DNA of 64,000 nucleotides from Pseudactinotalea terrae (GTDB lineage Bacteria; Actinomycetota; Actinomycetes; Actinomycetales; Beutenbergiaceae): the NCBI RefSeq assembly GCF_009733845.1, contig NZ_WNXZ01000002.1, positions 186,001 through 250,000 of the forward strand, given 5' to 3'. Under the pieces are notes generated by a model. The model was not told where the DNA came from, made no database searches, and was given only the letters and a program-made list of their open reading frames with translations. Numbering within the stretch: the stretch's first letter is position 1; the number at the start of each line of letters is the position of its first letter. This document shows positions 57,396-64,000 of this stretch, in pieces. The position numbers and the translations under genes were made by a program.

Positions 57396-59972
57396 TCAGC
57401 TCAGACCGCCGCCGCGGACCGTCACCGTGATCGTGGCCCCGTAGGCCTGGTGGGTGCGGAACTCGAGCCGCGTGCCGCCGCGGACGTGATGCGCGCTGAC
57501 GCGTGGGTCACCCTCGAGGACGGCACGGCGACCGGGGACCGTGACGCTGACGACCTCGCGCGCGAAGGTGGGGTCGGAGACCGCGAGCACGGTCCCGCCG
57601 CGAGGGGCGTCCTGCACGAGCAACGATGCGGGTCCGTCGACCTCGAGGTTGCCGAGGTGGTGCGTGCCCTCGGTGAAGGTGTTCGCCGCGAGCAGCCGCA
57701 GAGCCCGATGGCGGACGGCGTGGGCGTCGTCGGAGTGCTCGACGATCTCGGGACGGGTGTGCTCGGCGAGCGCGACCTCGTCGACACCCGGCACGATCGC
57801 CCACGCGATCGACGCGGCGCCGCTCCCGGCGGGGCGCGTGTACGAGACGTCGAAGACCGTCTTGGCGATCGGCGTCGCGCTGTTGGAGGTGCGGACGTAG
57901 CGCCGTGAGCGCTCGACCGTCTCCAGCCGCACGTCCAGGGTGCCGGGCGTGAGCGCCAGGTAGCCGACCGCGGTGCCGCGCGTGACGTTCTCGTAGCGCA
58001 GCCAGGCCAGGTCCGTGACGCTGCCCGGCCCGGTCACCACCTCGCCGTCACGGGTCCGGCCCACGATACGTACGTCGTCGTCGGGGTCGCTGATCCGGCT
58101 GTCGAGCGTGACGAGCGTGGCCCGGCCGTGATCGTCATCGATGCCGGAGGCGAGGGCGACGATCTCGTCGTCGAGCATGATCCACGAGCGCGACGACCGT
58201 GCGTTGGCATAGACCACGAAGTCCTCGGGCAGCTCGCCTGCCTGCTTCGCGGCGTAGGCGGCGTCGTCTGAGGCCTGCATCCCGGCGACCGCGTACGTGC
58301 CCAGCGTGGTGCCGCCGGACCAGGCGTTGGTGCCCAGCGGGAAGTAGACGTAGGTGTTCTGCTTGACCGAGGAGGAGGTGAAGTCCTCGGCTGGGTTGTC
58401 GTAGAACGGCTGCCCGTACAGCTCCGGGATCGTCTGGCGCTCCTCGTCCGGCGCGATCACGCCGGCCAGCCGGTGCGCATCGACCGCCGTCACGTAGTCG
58501 ACGCCGAACGCCTGGCTCTGGTCGTCCCCGGCGAGGTAGAGGTCGTGCGCACCGTCGCCCTGGAACCAGGGCCGGAGGTTCTCGCCGCTCATGTACTCGT
58601 ACTTGCTCACACGCTCCGAGCTGCGCGCCAGCGCGAAGGTGTAGCCGGGGCGGTGGTGCACGTGGCGGTCCATGGCGTTGTACGCGAACGTCGCCGCCTC
58701 GGGCAGCAGATCAGCCGGGGTGATCGAGGGGTCGGTCACGATCTCCGCGTAGCGGACGATGGCAGCAGGGTCGCCGAACGAGGACGGCGTGATGCTCATC
58801 TGCTCGATGCCGTGCAGGTAGGCCACGTAGGCGTCCAGCTCGGCGGCGCCCTCGGCGCTGGCGTACGACGCGAGCAGGACGACGGACTCCACGACGTTCG
58901 TCGCGTTCTGGTAGCCGGTCGTGGTGCGCGAGACGCTGCGCCCCTTGATGATCTCCATCATCCAGCCCTCGACGATCACCGGGGCGAAGGAGGTCCGCAG
59001 CCACGTGTTGATGCGGTCCTGCAGGGCGGGGTCGGTGGCGAACGGCGTGCCGTCGAGCATCGCGATCGTGGTGGTGACCCGGTCGAGGAGGCCGATGCCG
59101 TAGCTGCCGGTGTAGGCGACCGAGGAGTGCATGATGAACGAGCCGTCGGCGTAGAACCCGTCGGTGACGCCGTGCTGCAGGTCGTAGGGGTCGATCACCC
59201 GGTAGACGGTGAGCTGGTCGCTGATCGCCTTCGCGATGCGGTCGCCGTCGCCCAGCACCGCACCCTGCACGATGCGGTTGGTGGTGATGTCGGCCAGGTT
59301 GGCACCGGTGTGGAACCGCGAGTCGAGGTCGACGTCGCCGTCCTTGCCGTTGCGCAGATAGGCGTCCATCGCATCGACGTACAGCGCCGTGAGCTCGGCG
59401 TCGGAGGTGGCCAGCGCGTCCCGCAGCAGCGCGAGCGTGCGGCTCACGTGGGTCGCGATGCCGATCTCCCAGTTGTACCAGTTGCCGTAGTAGCCGGCCT
59501 CCTGGTCGCTGACGTGGTGCTCGTAGAGCCAGCGCAGGGCAGCGATGACCCGCTGCTGCGCCTGGGCGTCGCCGCTGAGGTCCGCGGGCACGGTCGAGCC
59601 GGCCGGGACCGGCATCGCGGTGGCGACGGCGATCTCGTACAGCCGCAGGAAGGTGCTCGTGAGGTAGCGGTCGTCGGTGCCCAGCGGGAGGTCGGCGAAC
59701 AACCCGCCGGCCGGGGCCGGGTCGAGCGCGGCCAGGTGCCGCGTGGCGGTCTGGTGCATGGCGGCCAGCTTCGGCTGCACGGCCGGCGCGGCGTTGGTGC
59801 CCTCGGTGCCGGCCAGGCCCGCGACGACGTTGGCGAGCAGCGTCGCCGTGCCGGCTTCGGGATCGGCGGAACCCGAGCTCGCGGCGAACGCGATCTGTGG
59901 TCGGGGCAGGGCGGCGGCCAGGGCTGTCGCCCCCGCACCGGTCAGGACGGCTCGACGACTGACGTGACGCAT
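57396..59972 (-). CDS. Polysaccharide lyase family 8 (hyaluronate/chondroitin/xanthan lyase type)
   Basis: A secreted 858-residue lyase. A Tat signal (SRRAVLTGAGATALAAAL) leads to the alpha-barrel domain. Catalytic residues are visible: Asn225 in HTGANLADI, His282 and Tyr291 in MHSSVAYTGSYG, with the aromatic patch NWYNWEIG (164-171). The beta-sandwich domains follow (RHVHHRPGYTFALARSSERVS). The substrate could be hyaluronan, chondroitin or xanthan. A 7-residue insertion separates Asn and His compared with the pneumococcal enzyme. ATG follows GAGGAG. No sugar-uptake genes adjoin. Confidence 0.93.
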   Translation of the reverse strand: MRHVSRRAVLTGAGATALAAALPRPQIAFAASSGSADPEAGTATLLANVVAGLAGTEGTNAAPAVQPKLAAMHQTATRHLAALDPAPAGGLFADLPLGTDDRYLTSTFLRLYEIAVATAMPVPAGSTVPADLSGDAQAQQRVIAALRWLYEHHVSDQEAGYYGNWYNWEIGIATHVSRTLALLRDALATSDAELTALYVDAMDAYLRNGKDGDVDLDSRFHTGANLADITTNRIVQGAVLGDGDRIAKAISDQLTVYRVIDPYDLQHGVTDGFYADGSFIMHSSVAYTGSYGIGLLDRVTTTIAMLDGTPFATDPALQDRINTWLRTSFAPVIVEGWMMEIIKGRSVSRTTTGYQNATNVVESVVLLASYASAEGAAELDAYVAYLHGIEQMSITPSSFGDPAAIVRYAEIVTDPSITPADLLPEAATFAYNAMDRHVHHRPGYTFALARSSERVSKYEYMSGENLRPWFQGDGAHDLYLAGDDQSQAFGVDYVTAVDAHRLAGVIAPDEERQTIPELYGQPFYDNPAEDFTSSSVKQNTYVYFPLGTNAWSGGTTLGTYAVAGMQASDDAAYAAKQAGELPEDFVVYANARSSRSWIMLDDEIVALASGIDDDHGRATLVTLDSRISDPDDDVRIVGRTRDGEVVTGPGSVTDLAWLRYENVTRGTAVGYLALTPGTLDVRLETVERSRRYVRTSNSATPIAKTVFDVSYTRPAGSGAASIAWAIVPGVDEVALAEHTRPEIVEHSDDAHAVRHRALRLLAANTFTEGTHHLGNLEVDGPASLLVQDAPRGGTVLAVSDPTFAREVVSVTVPGRRAVLEGDPRVSAHHVRGGTRLEFRTHQAYGATITVTVRGGGLS

Positions 59973-60053
59973 AACAAACTCCTCGTGCCCCCGTGCGCGA
60001 GGCCGCCGGGTCGGCGAGCCCGCGACCACCCTACGCAGGTCGCGGGGTCGCTG

Positions 60054-60491
60054 TCACCGGTCGCCCGGCTCCTCGGACGCCTCGAGGATGCGCGACAGCA
60101 GGGCGCGCAGGTGGGCGACCTCGTCGTCGTCGAGGGGGGTGAGCATGAGGGCGCCGAGGGTCGTCCGCCGCTGCGCGACCTCCTCGGCAAGGGCTCGGCC
60201 GGCCGGGGTCGGCTCGACCAGCACGGCGCGGCGGTCGGCCGGGCTCGGAATGCGTTGGACCAGGCCCTTGGACTCGAGGCTGTCCACCACCTCGGTGGCC
60301 GATCGTGGTGCGATGCGCAGCCGCTCGGCGATCTCCGAGAGGCGAGGTGCCTCGCCGTGCGTGCTCGCGTGCAGGGCGCGGAACTCGTGGGGCGTGATGC
60401 CCCAGGGCTCCAGCGAAGCCATCCAGCGGCGCCGCAGCTGGCGGGCGGTGCGCACGATCAGCTCGCTGGTGTCGGGCTCGGGCGAGGTCAC
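60054..60491 (-). CDS. MarR-family regulator
   Basis: A 145-residue winged-helix regulator: GITPHEFRALHA, LSEIAERLRIAPRSATEVVDSLE (helix-turn-helix) and SPADRRAVLVEPTPAGRAL (the DR wing). The GTG 60491 lies exactly six bases after TACAGT on the coding strand; the ATG at 60527 would place the start next to the operator and is less likely. It is divergent from an ABC exporter it probably represses. Confidence 0.85.
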   Translation of the reverse strand: MTSPEPDTSELIVRTARQLRRRWMASLEPWGITPHEFRALHASTHGEAPRLSEIAERLRIAPRSATEVVDSLESKGLVQRIPSPADRRAVLVEPTPAGRALAEEVAQRRTTLGALMLTPLDDDEVAHLRALLSRILEASEEPGDR

Positions 60492-60529
60492 CGGAATACT
60501 GTAGCCGCGATGGCTGTTAAGCCTCATTG

Positions 60530-60542
60530 TGAGGTAACCTCA
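60530..60542. promoter_or_regulatory. MarR operator candidate
   Basis: TGAGGTAACCTCA is a perfect 6-1-6 dyad in the short gap between the MarR gene and the ABC exporter; an overlapping CCTCA-TTG-TGAGG dyad extends it leftward to 60522. It covers the likely -35 regions of both genes. Confidence 0.6.
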
Positions 60543-60570
60543 GCATCAAGATCGAAAGCAGGTGGTGCTC

Positions 60571-62463
60571 ATGACAGCGCCCGACGACACTCCCTCCCGC
60601 ACCCGCAGGCCAGCCGACTCCCCGGGTGGCGGCCACGGCGCCCCGCGCGGTGGCGGCGGTCCTGGTGGTCCCATGGTCGCCAAGGTCGACCCCGCCGACA
60701 GGGCGCAGCTCGCTGAGCACCCGGTCAGCCTGGGTCGCATCGGCGCGCTGTTCCACCCCTACCGAGGCCCTCTCGCCGTCGTCACCGCACTGATCGTGGC
60801 GACGTCGCTGGTCGGGCTCGCGACCCCGTTCATCACCAAGCACCTCATCGACGACGCCATCCCGAACCAGGACGTCTCGCTGCTGCTCCTCCTCGTGGGA
60901 GGGCTCCTCGCGGTCACGGTCATCTCCTCGGTGCTGGGCGTCGTGCAGACCTGGCTCTCGACGACGATCGGCCAGAAGGTCATGCACCGCCTGCGCACGG
61001 ATGTGTTCACGCACCTGCAGCGCCAGTCGGTCGACTTCTTCACCCGCACTCGCGGCGGTGAGGTGCAGTCGCGCCTCACCCAGGACATCCAGGGCATGCA
61101 GGGTGTGGTCACCTCGACCGCGACCTCGGTCGCCTCCAACATCACGACGGCGGTCGGCACCGCCGTCGCGATGGTCGCCCTCTCCTGGCAGCTCTCGCTG
61201 CTCTCGCTGGTCGTGCTACCGCCGTCGATCTGGATCATGCGGAAGGTCGCGACCATGCGCCGCGAGGTCACGGCCAAGCGGCAGCGCGCGATGGCCGATC
61301 TGCAGGGCCAGGTGGAGGAATCGCTCTCGGTCTCCGGCGCGATCCTCGGCAAGGTCCTCGGGACCGGCCCGACCACCTCTGCCACCTTCGCGACCACCTC
61401 GAACGAGCTGATGGACCTCGAGGTGAGGTCACAGCTCGCCGGCCGCTGGCGCATGGCCACCATGAGCATCGTGTTCGCGGCGATCCCCGCGCTCATCTAC
61501 CTGATCGCCGGGCTGCCGGCCACCTCCAACGGCATGACGATCGGCACGCTGGTCGCGTTCACGGGTCTGCAGGCCGCGCTGTTCCGCCCGTTGATGGGTG
61601 TGCTGAACGTCGGCGTCGAGGTGATCAGCTCGATGGCGCTGTTCAGCCGCGTCTTCGAGTACCTCGATCTCGTCGTCGAGATCGACGACCCGGCGGATCC
61701 CGTCGCGCTCGACCGCGCCACGCTCCGTGGCGACGTCCGATTCGAGGGCGTCGGTTACAGCTACCCCGGCGCAGACCGCGCCGCACTCGCCGAGATCGAC
61801 CTGAGCATCCCTGCCGGTTCATCGCTGGCGCTGGTCGGCCACACCGGGTCGGGCAAGTCGACCTTCGGCTCGCTGGTCGCCCGCCTCGCCGACCCGAGCG
61901 TGGGCCGGGTGAGCATCGACGGCATCGACCTGCGCGACCTCGCGCTCGCGGAGCTGAGCACCGTGGTCGGCGTGGTCTCGCAGGAGACCTACCTGCTCCA
62001 CACGAGCATCCGGGAGAACCTGCGCTACGCCCGGCCCGAGGCGACCGACGCCGAGATCGAGGAAGCGGCACGCGCGGCCCAGATCCACGATCTCATCGTG
62101 GGTCTGCCGGAGGGTTACGACACGATCGTCGGCTCGCGCGGTCACCGCTTCTCGGGCGGTGAGAAGCAGCGCATCGCGATCGCCCGCACGATCCTGCGCG
62201 ACCCGCTCGTGCTCGTGCTCGACGAGGCCACCTCGGCGCTCGACAACGCCACCGAGCGTGCGGTGCAGGAGGCGCTCGACGCGCTGGCGGTCGGTCGGAC
62301 GACGATCACGATCGCGCACCGGCTCTCCACGATCGCGGATGCCGATCAGATCGCCGTGCTCGACGCGGGGCGCATCGTCGAGAAGGGCACGCATCCCGAG
62401 CTCGTCGCACTCGGTGGCGAGTACGCCGACCTCGCCGGCAAGCAGGACCTCGTGCTCGCCTGA
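60571..62463 (+). CDS. ABC exporter (transmembrane plus ATPase half-transporter)
   Basis: A 630-residue type IV exporter half-molecule acting as a dimer. A Gly/Pro-rich N-tail (1-60), six helices (about 70-380), and an ATPase domain with Walker A (VGHTGSGKSTFG), Q-loop (VVSQETYLLHTS), signature FSGGEKQRIAIAR, Walker B LVLVLDEATSALD and switch His in IAHRLST. It probably exports a lipid, peptide or drug under MarR control. ATG 60571 follows AGGTGG; GTG 60562 is an alternative. Confidence 0.93.
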   Translation: MTAPDDTPSRTRRPADSPGGGHGAPRGGGGPGGPMVAKVDPADRAQLAEHPVSLGRIGALFHPYRGPLAVVTALIVATSLVGLATPFITKHLIDDAIPNQDVSLLLLLVGGLLAVTVISSVLGVVQTWLSTTIGQKVMHRLRTDVFTHLQRQSVDFFTRTRGGEVQSRLTQDIQGMQGVVTSTATSVASNITTAVGTAVAMVALSWQLSLLSLVVLPPSIWIMRKVATMRREVTAKRQRAMADLQGQVEESLSVSGAILGKVLGTGPTTSATFATTSNELMDLEVRSQLAGRWRMATMSIVFAAIPALIYLIAGLPATSNGMTIGTLVAFTGLQAALFRPLMGVLNVGVEVISSMALFSRVFEYLDLVVEIDDPADPVALDRATLRGDVRFEGVGYSYPGADRAALAEIDLSIPAGSSLALVGHTGSGKSTFGSLVARLADPSVGRVSIDGIDLRDLALAELSTVVGVVSQETYLLHTSIRENLRYARPEATDAEIEEAARAAQIHDLIVGLPEGYDTIVGSRGHRFSGGEKQRIAIARTILRDPLVLVLDEATSALDNATERAVQEALDALAVGRTTITIAHRLSTIADADQIAVLDAGRIVEKGTHPELVALGGEYADLAGKQDLVLA

Positions 62464-62470
62464 GATCCGC

Positions 62471-62962
62471 TCAGAACAGCGGCGTGGCGGAGGACTCCAG
62501 GTCGAGCAGGTAGCGCTTGGTCGGCAGTCCGCCGCCGTAGCCGACGAGGCTGCCATCGGCGCCGATCACCCGGTGGCACGGCACGATGATCGAGATCGGG
62601 TTGCGGTTGTTGGCCAGCCCGACCGCGCGGGCGAGCGTGTAACCGGCCTCCGGCCCGCCCAGCATCGCTGCCTGCTCCCCGTAGCTGCGGGTCTCGCCGT
62701 AGGGGATGCGGCGCAGCGCCTCCCACGCGCGGCGCTGGAAGTCCGTGCCGCGTGGCGCCAACGGCAGGTCGAAGTCCCGTCGCTCGCCCGCGAAGTACTC
62801 CGTGAGCTGCTCGGTGAGTGCCTCGAAACCCCGCGCGGCCAGCGGGATCTCCTCGAGAGAGGGCGGCATACGGTGGCCGGGGAACAGCAGCGACCGCAGC
62901 CCATCCCCATCGGCGATCGCCACCAGCTCACCGATCGGCGTCTGGAGGTGGTGCCGTTGCAT
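62471..62962 (-). CDS. ogt: Methylated-DNA-protein cysteine methyltransferase
   Basis: Suicide repair of O6-alkylguanine. It has 163 residues. The acceptor-Cys motif is IIVPCHRVIG, preceded by GTDFQRRAWEALRRIPYGET and the Arg finger region YTLARAVGLANNRNP. It stops 7 bases beyond the convergent ABC exporter. ATG 62962 is six bases after CAGGAT on the coding strand. Confidence 0.95.
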   Translation of the reverse strand: MQRHHLQTPIGELVAIADGDGLRSLLFPGHRMPPSLEEIPLAARGFEALTEQLTEYFAGERRDFDLPLAPRGTDFQRRAWEALRRIPYGETRSYGEQAAMLGGPEAGYTLARAVGLANNRNPISIIVPCHRVIGADGSLVGYGGGLPTKRYLLDLESSATPLF

Positions 62963-63015
62963 GACCCGATCCTGCCACCCGGCTCCGACACCGCGGCGGG
63001 GACGTGGGCTGGAAC

Positions 63016-63095
63016 GTGCACCACAGTCGTGGCCAGATGGCTCAGGCAAGCCCACAAGAGCGCGAATCACGCATCTGGCCACGACTGTGGTGCAC
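63016..63095. repeat. Inverted-repeat element A, copy 2
   Basis: A perfect 23-base inverted repeat (63016-63038 and 63073-63095; core TCGTGGCCAGAT) around 34 bases. The 12-base core equals copy 1 at 14061-14130. It lies between the VOC and ogt genes, both on the minus strand. Confidence 0.8.
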
Positions 63096-63124
63096 AGGGC
63101 CCCGTCGGTGGGTGTGCCGGGCGA

Positions 63125-63508
63125 TCAGTCCTGCTTCGGCGGGCAGAGGCAGAACGGGTGCCCGTGGGGGTCGATCATCACGGTCGACATCGTGGGGTTC
63201 GGCTGCTCGTCCGCGACGCTCGCACCGAGCTCGACGGCGGAGCGAACCGCCGCGTCGAGGTCACCGGTGCGCAGGTCGAGGTGGAACTGCTGCGGGTGCT
63301 GCTGACTGGGCCACTCCGGGCGCGTGTAGTCCTCCACGGTCTGGAAGTAGAGCGTGGAACCGAGGGCCTGCAGGCTCGCGACGCCGTACTCGGGGAAGTC
63401 GGTGACCTCACCCCCGGTCAGCGCACCGTAGAACGTGGCCAGCGCGGAGGCGTCGGGCGTGTCGATGGTGAAGGCGATGAGCTCGGTGACTGGTGCGGTT
63501 GTCGTCAT
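63125..63508 (-). CDS. VOC-family (glyoxalase-like) protein
   Basis: A 127-residue VOC-fold protein: ELIAFTIDTPDASALATFY, QQFHLDLRTGDLDAAV (with a metal-position His) and MIDPHGHPFCLCP. Such proteins are isomerases, dioxygenases or resistance proteins; the reaction is unknown. The ATG is six bases after CACGCT. Confidence 0.85.
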   Translation of the reverse strand: MTTTAPVTELIAFTIDTPDASALATFYGALTGGEVTDFPEYGVASLQALGSTLYFQTVEDYTRPEWPSQQHPQQFHLDLRTGDLDAAVRSAVELGASVADEQPNPTMSTVMIDPHGHPFCLCPPKQD

Positions 63509-63563
63509 GGTCCCAGCGTGCCCGCCGGAGCCTGGCTTGTCTTGAACGAATCCGACAGCTGCG

Positions 63564-64000
63564 TCATCGCAGCCGGTACACCGACACGTGGGACGTGGAC
63601 TCCGAGGTGAAGGGTGCCTGCGTGAAGTCGGCCCAGCGATGCTCGAGCTCCATGCCCGCCAGCTCGGCCATCAGGTCCAGCTCGCCGGGCCACACGTAAC
63701 GGAACGGGCTGAACGAGACCCGGGCCTCGCCGTCGGGCGAGTAGTGGATGTGGTGCGAGACCCCGCGCTGCGTGGACAGGTCGAGCACGTCCATCCCGAT
63801 GTATCCCTCGCGCGTGCTGAACACCTGCGCGTGCGCGCTGCCCACCGGCTGGGGCCGCGGCACCCAGAGCTCGACGACGAACCGGCCACCCGGTGCGAGG
63901 TGGGCCGCCGCGTTCCGGAAGCAGGCGACCTGCTCGGCCTGGGAGTACAGGTTCGAGATCGTGTTGAAGACCAGGTAGACGAGGGAGAACTCACCCGCGA
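63564..64000 (-). CDS. SAM-dependent methyltransferase, 5' end outside the window
   Basis: The last 145 residues of a class I methyltransferase: VYLVFNTISNLYSQAEQV, then the post-I region HLAPGGRFVVELWVP and a beta-rich end. The SAM-binding loop lies beyond the right edge. It is typical of UbiE/methyltransferase type 11 or 25 proteins; the substrate is unknown. Confidence 0.8.
   Translation of the reverse strand, partial: AGEFSLVYLVFNTISNLYSQAEQVACFRNAAAHLAPGGRFVVELWVPRPQPVGSAHAQVFSTREGYIGMDVLDLSTQRGVSHHIHYSPDGEARVSFSPFRYVWPGELDLMAELAGMELEHRWADFTQAPFTSESTSHVSVYRLR

Noticed and set aside
60492-60527. ATG 60527 as the MarR start
   Set aside because: It would place the start beside the operator and before the TACAGT box; GTG 60491 fits the leaderless spacing exactly.
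58473-60716. A 747-codon plus-strand frame opposite the polysaccharide lyase
   Set aside because: Shadow of a gene whose catalytic residues are plain on the other strand.

Overview
This 64 kb window is a chromosomal segment of a high-GC Gram-positive bacterium, most likely an actinobacterium of the Micrococcales type (for example Cellulomonas-like; the genus is not determined). Evidence: GC near 70%, many GTG starts, actinobacterial markers (Lsr2, CarD, SenX3-RegX3, a DUF2342 metalloprotease, DUF3180, the order tilS-hpt-ftsH-folE-folP-folB/K-panC-lysS-lsr2), and many starts placed 6-9 bases after a TANNNT hexamer, as on leaderless actinobacterial mRNAs. I see no phage, insertion sequence, CRISPR array or rRNA. 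One tRNA gene (Thr, CGT) is present.

Layout. 1-8 kb: DUF998 membrane protein, proton-pumping pyrophosphatase HppA, two convergent MFS transporters, and an ArsR regulator coupled to a SulP anion transporter. 8-17 kb: YdeI-like protein, methyltransferase, PAP2 phosphatase, topA, a Gfo/Idh dehydrogenase, and tmk-holB. 17-26 kb: TAP-like lipoprotein hydrolase, tRNA-Thr, CsbD-like protein, ECF sigma factor with a membrane partner, a large FAD/Fe-S 2-hydroxyacid dehydrogenase, an alpha/beta hydrolase with a DinB-like protein, and a second Gfo/Idh dehydrogenase. 26-32 kb: metY-metX, a 595 bp regulatory gap with a structured element, and a RipA-like NlpC/P60 endopeptidase. 31-37 kb: a GH16-like protein coupled to ppa, dacB, the DUF2342 protease, tilS and hpt.

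37-50 kb: ftsH, the folate genes, DUF3180, two PH-domain membrane proteins, a DUF2520-PanC fusion, lysS, a tiny membrane protein, lsr2, a lactonase and gpmA. 50-57 kb: an XRE-MurA fusion, phoU, senX3-regX3 with a clear PHO box, a lipoprotein, carD, ispD and ispF. 57-64 kb: a Tat-exported family 8 polysaccharide lyase, a MarR regulator divergent from an ABC exporter, ogt, a VOC protein, and a methyltransferase cut by the window edge.

The genes form compact operons with ATGA, GTGA or TGATG overlaps. Main themes are pyrophosphate handling (HppA plus Ppa), folate and pantothenate synthesis, peptidoglycan turnover (DacB, NlpC/P60, MurA) and phosphate sensing (PhoU-SenX3-RegX3). No obvious multi-gene novel system is visible. 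The most unusual items are the XRE-MurA and DUF2520-PanC fusions, a FolB-FolK fusion with a repeat-bearing Pro/Glu tail, four long inverted-repeat elements in intergenic gaps, and a riboswitch-like leader before the NlpC/P60 gene.
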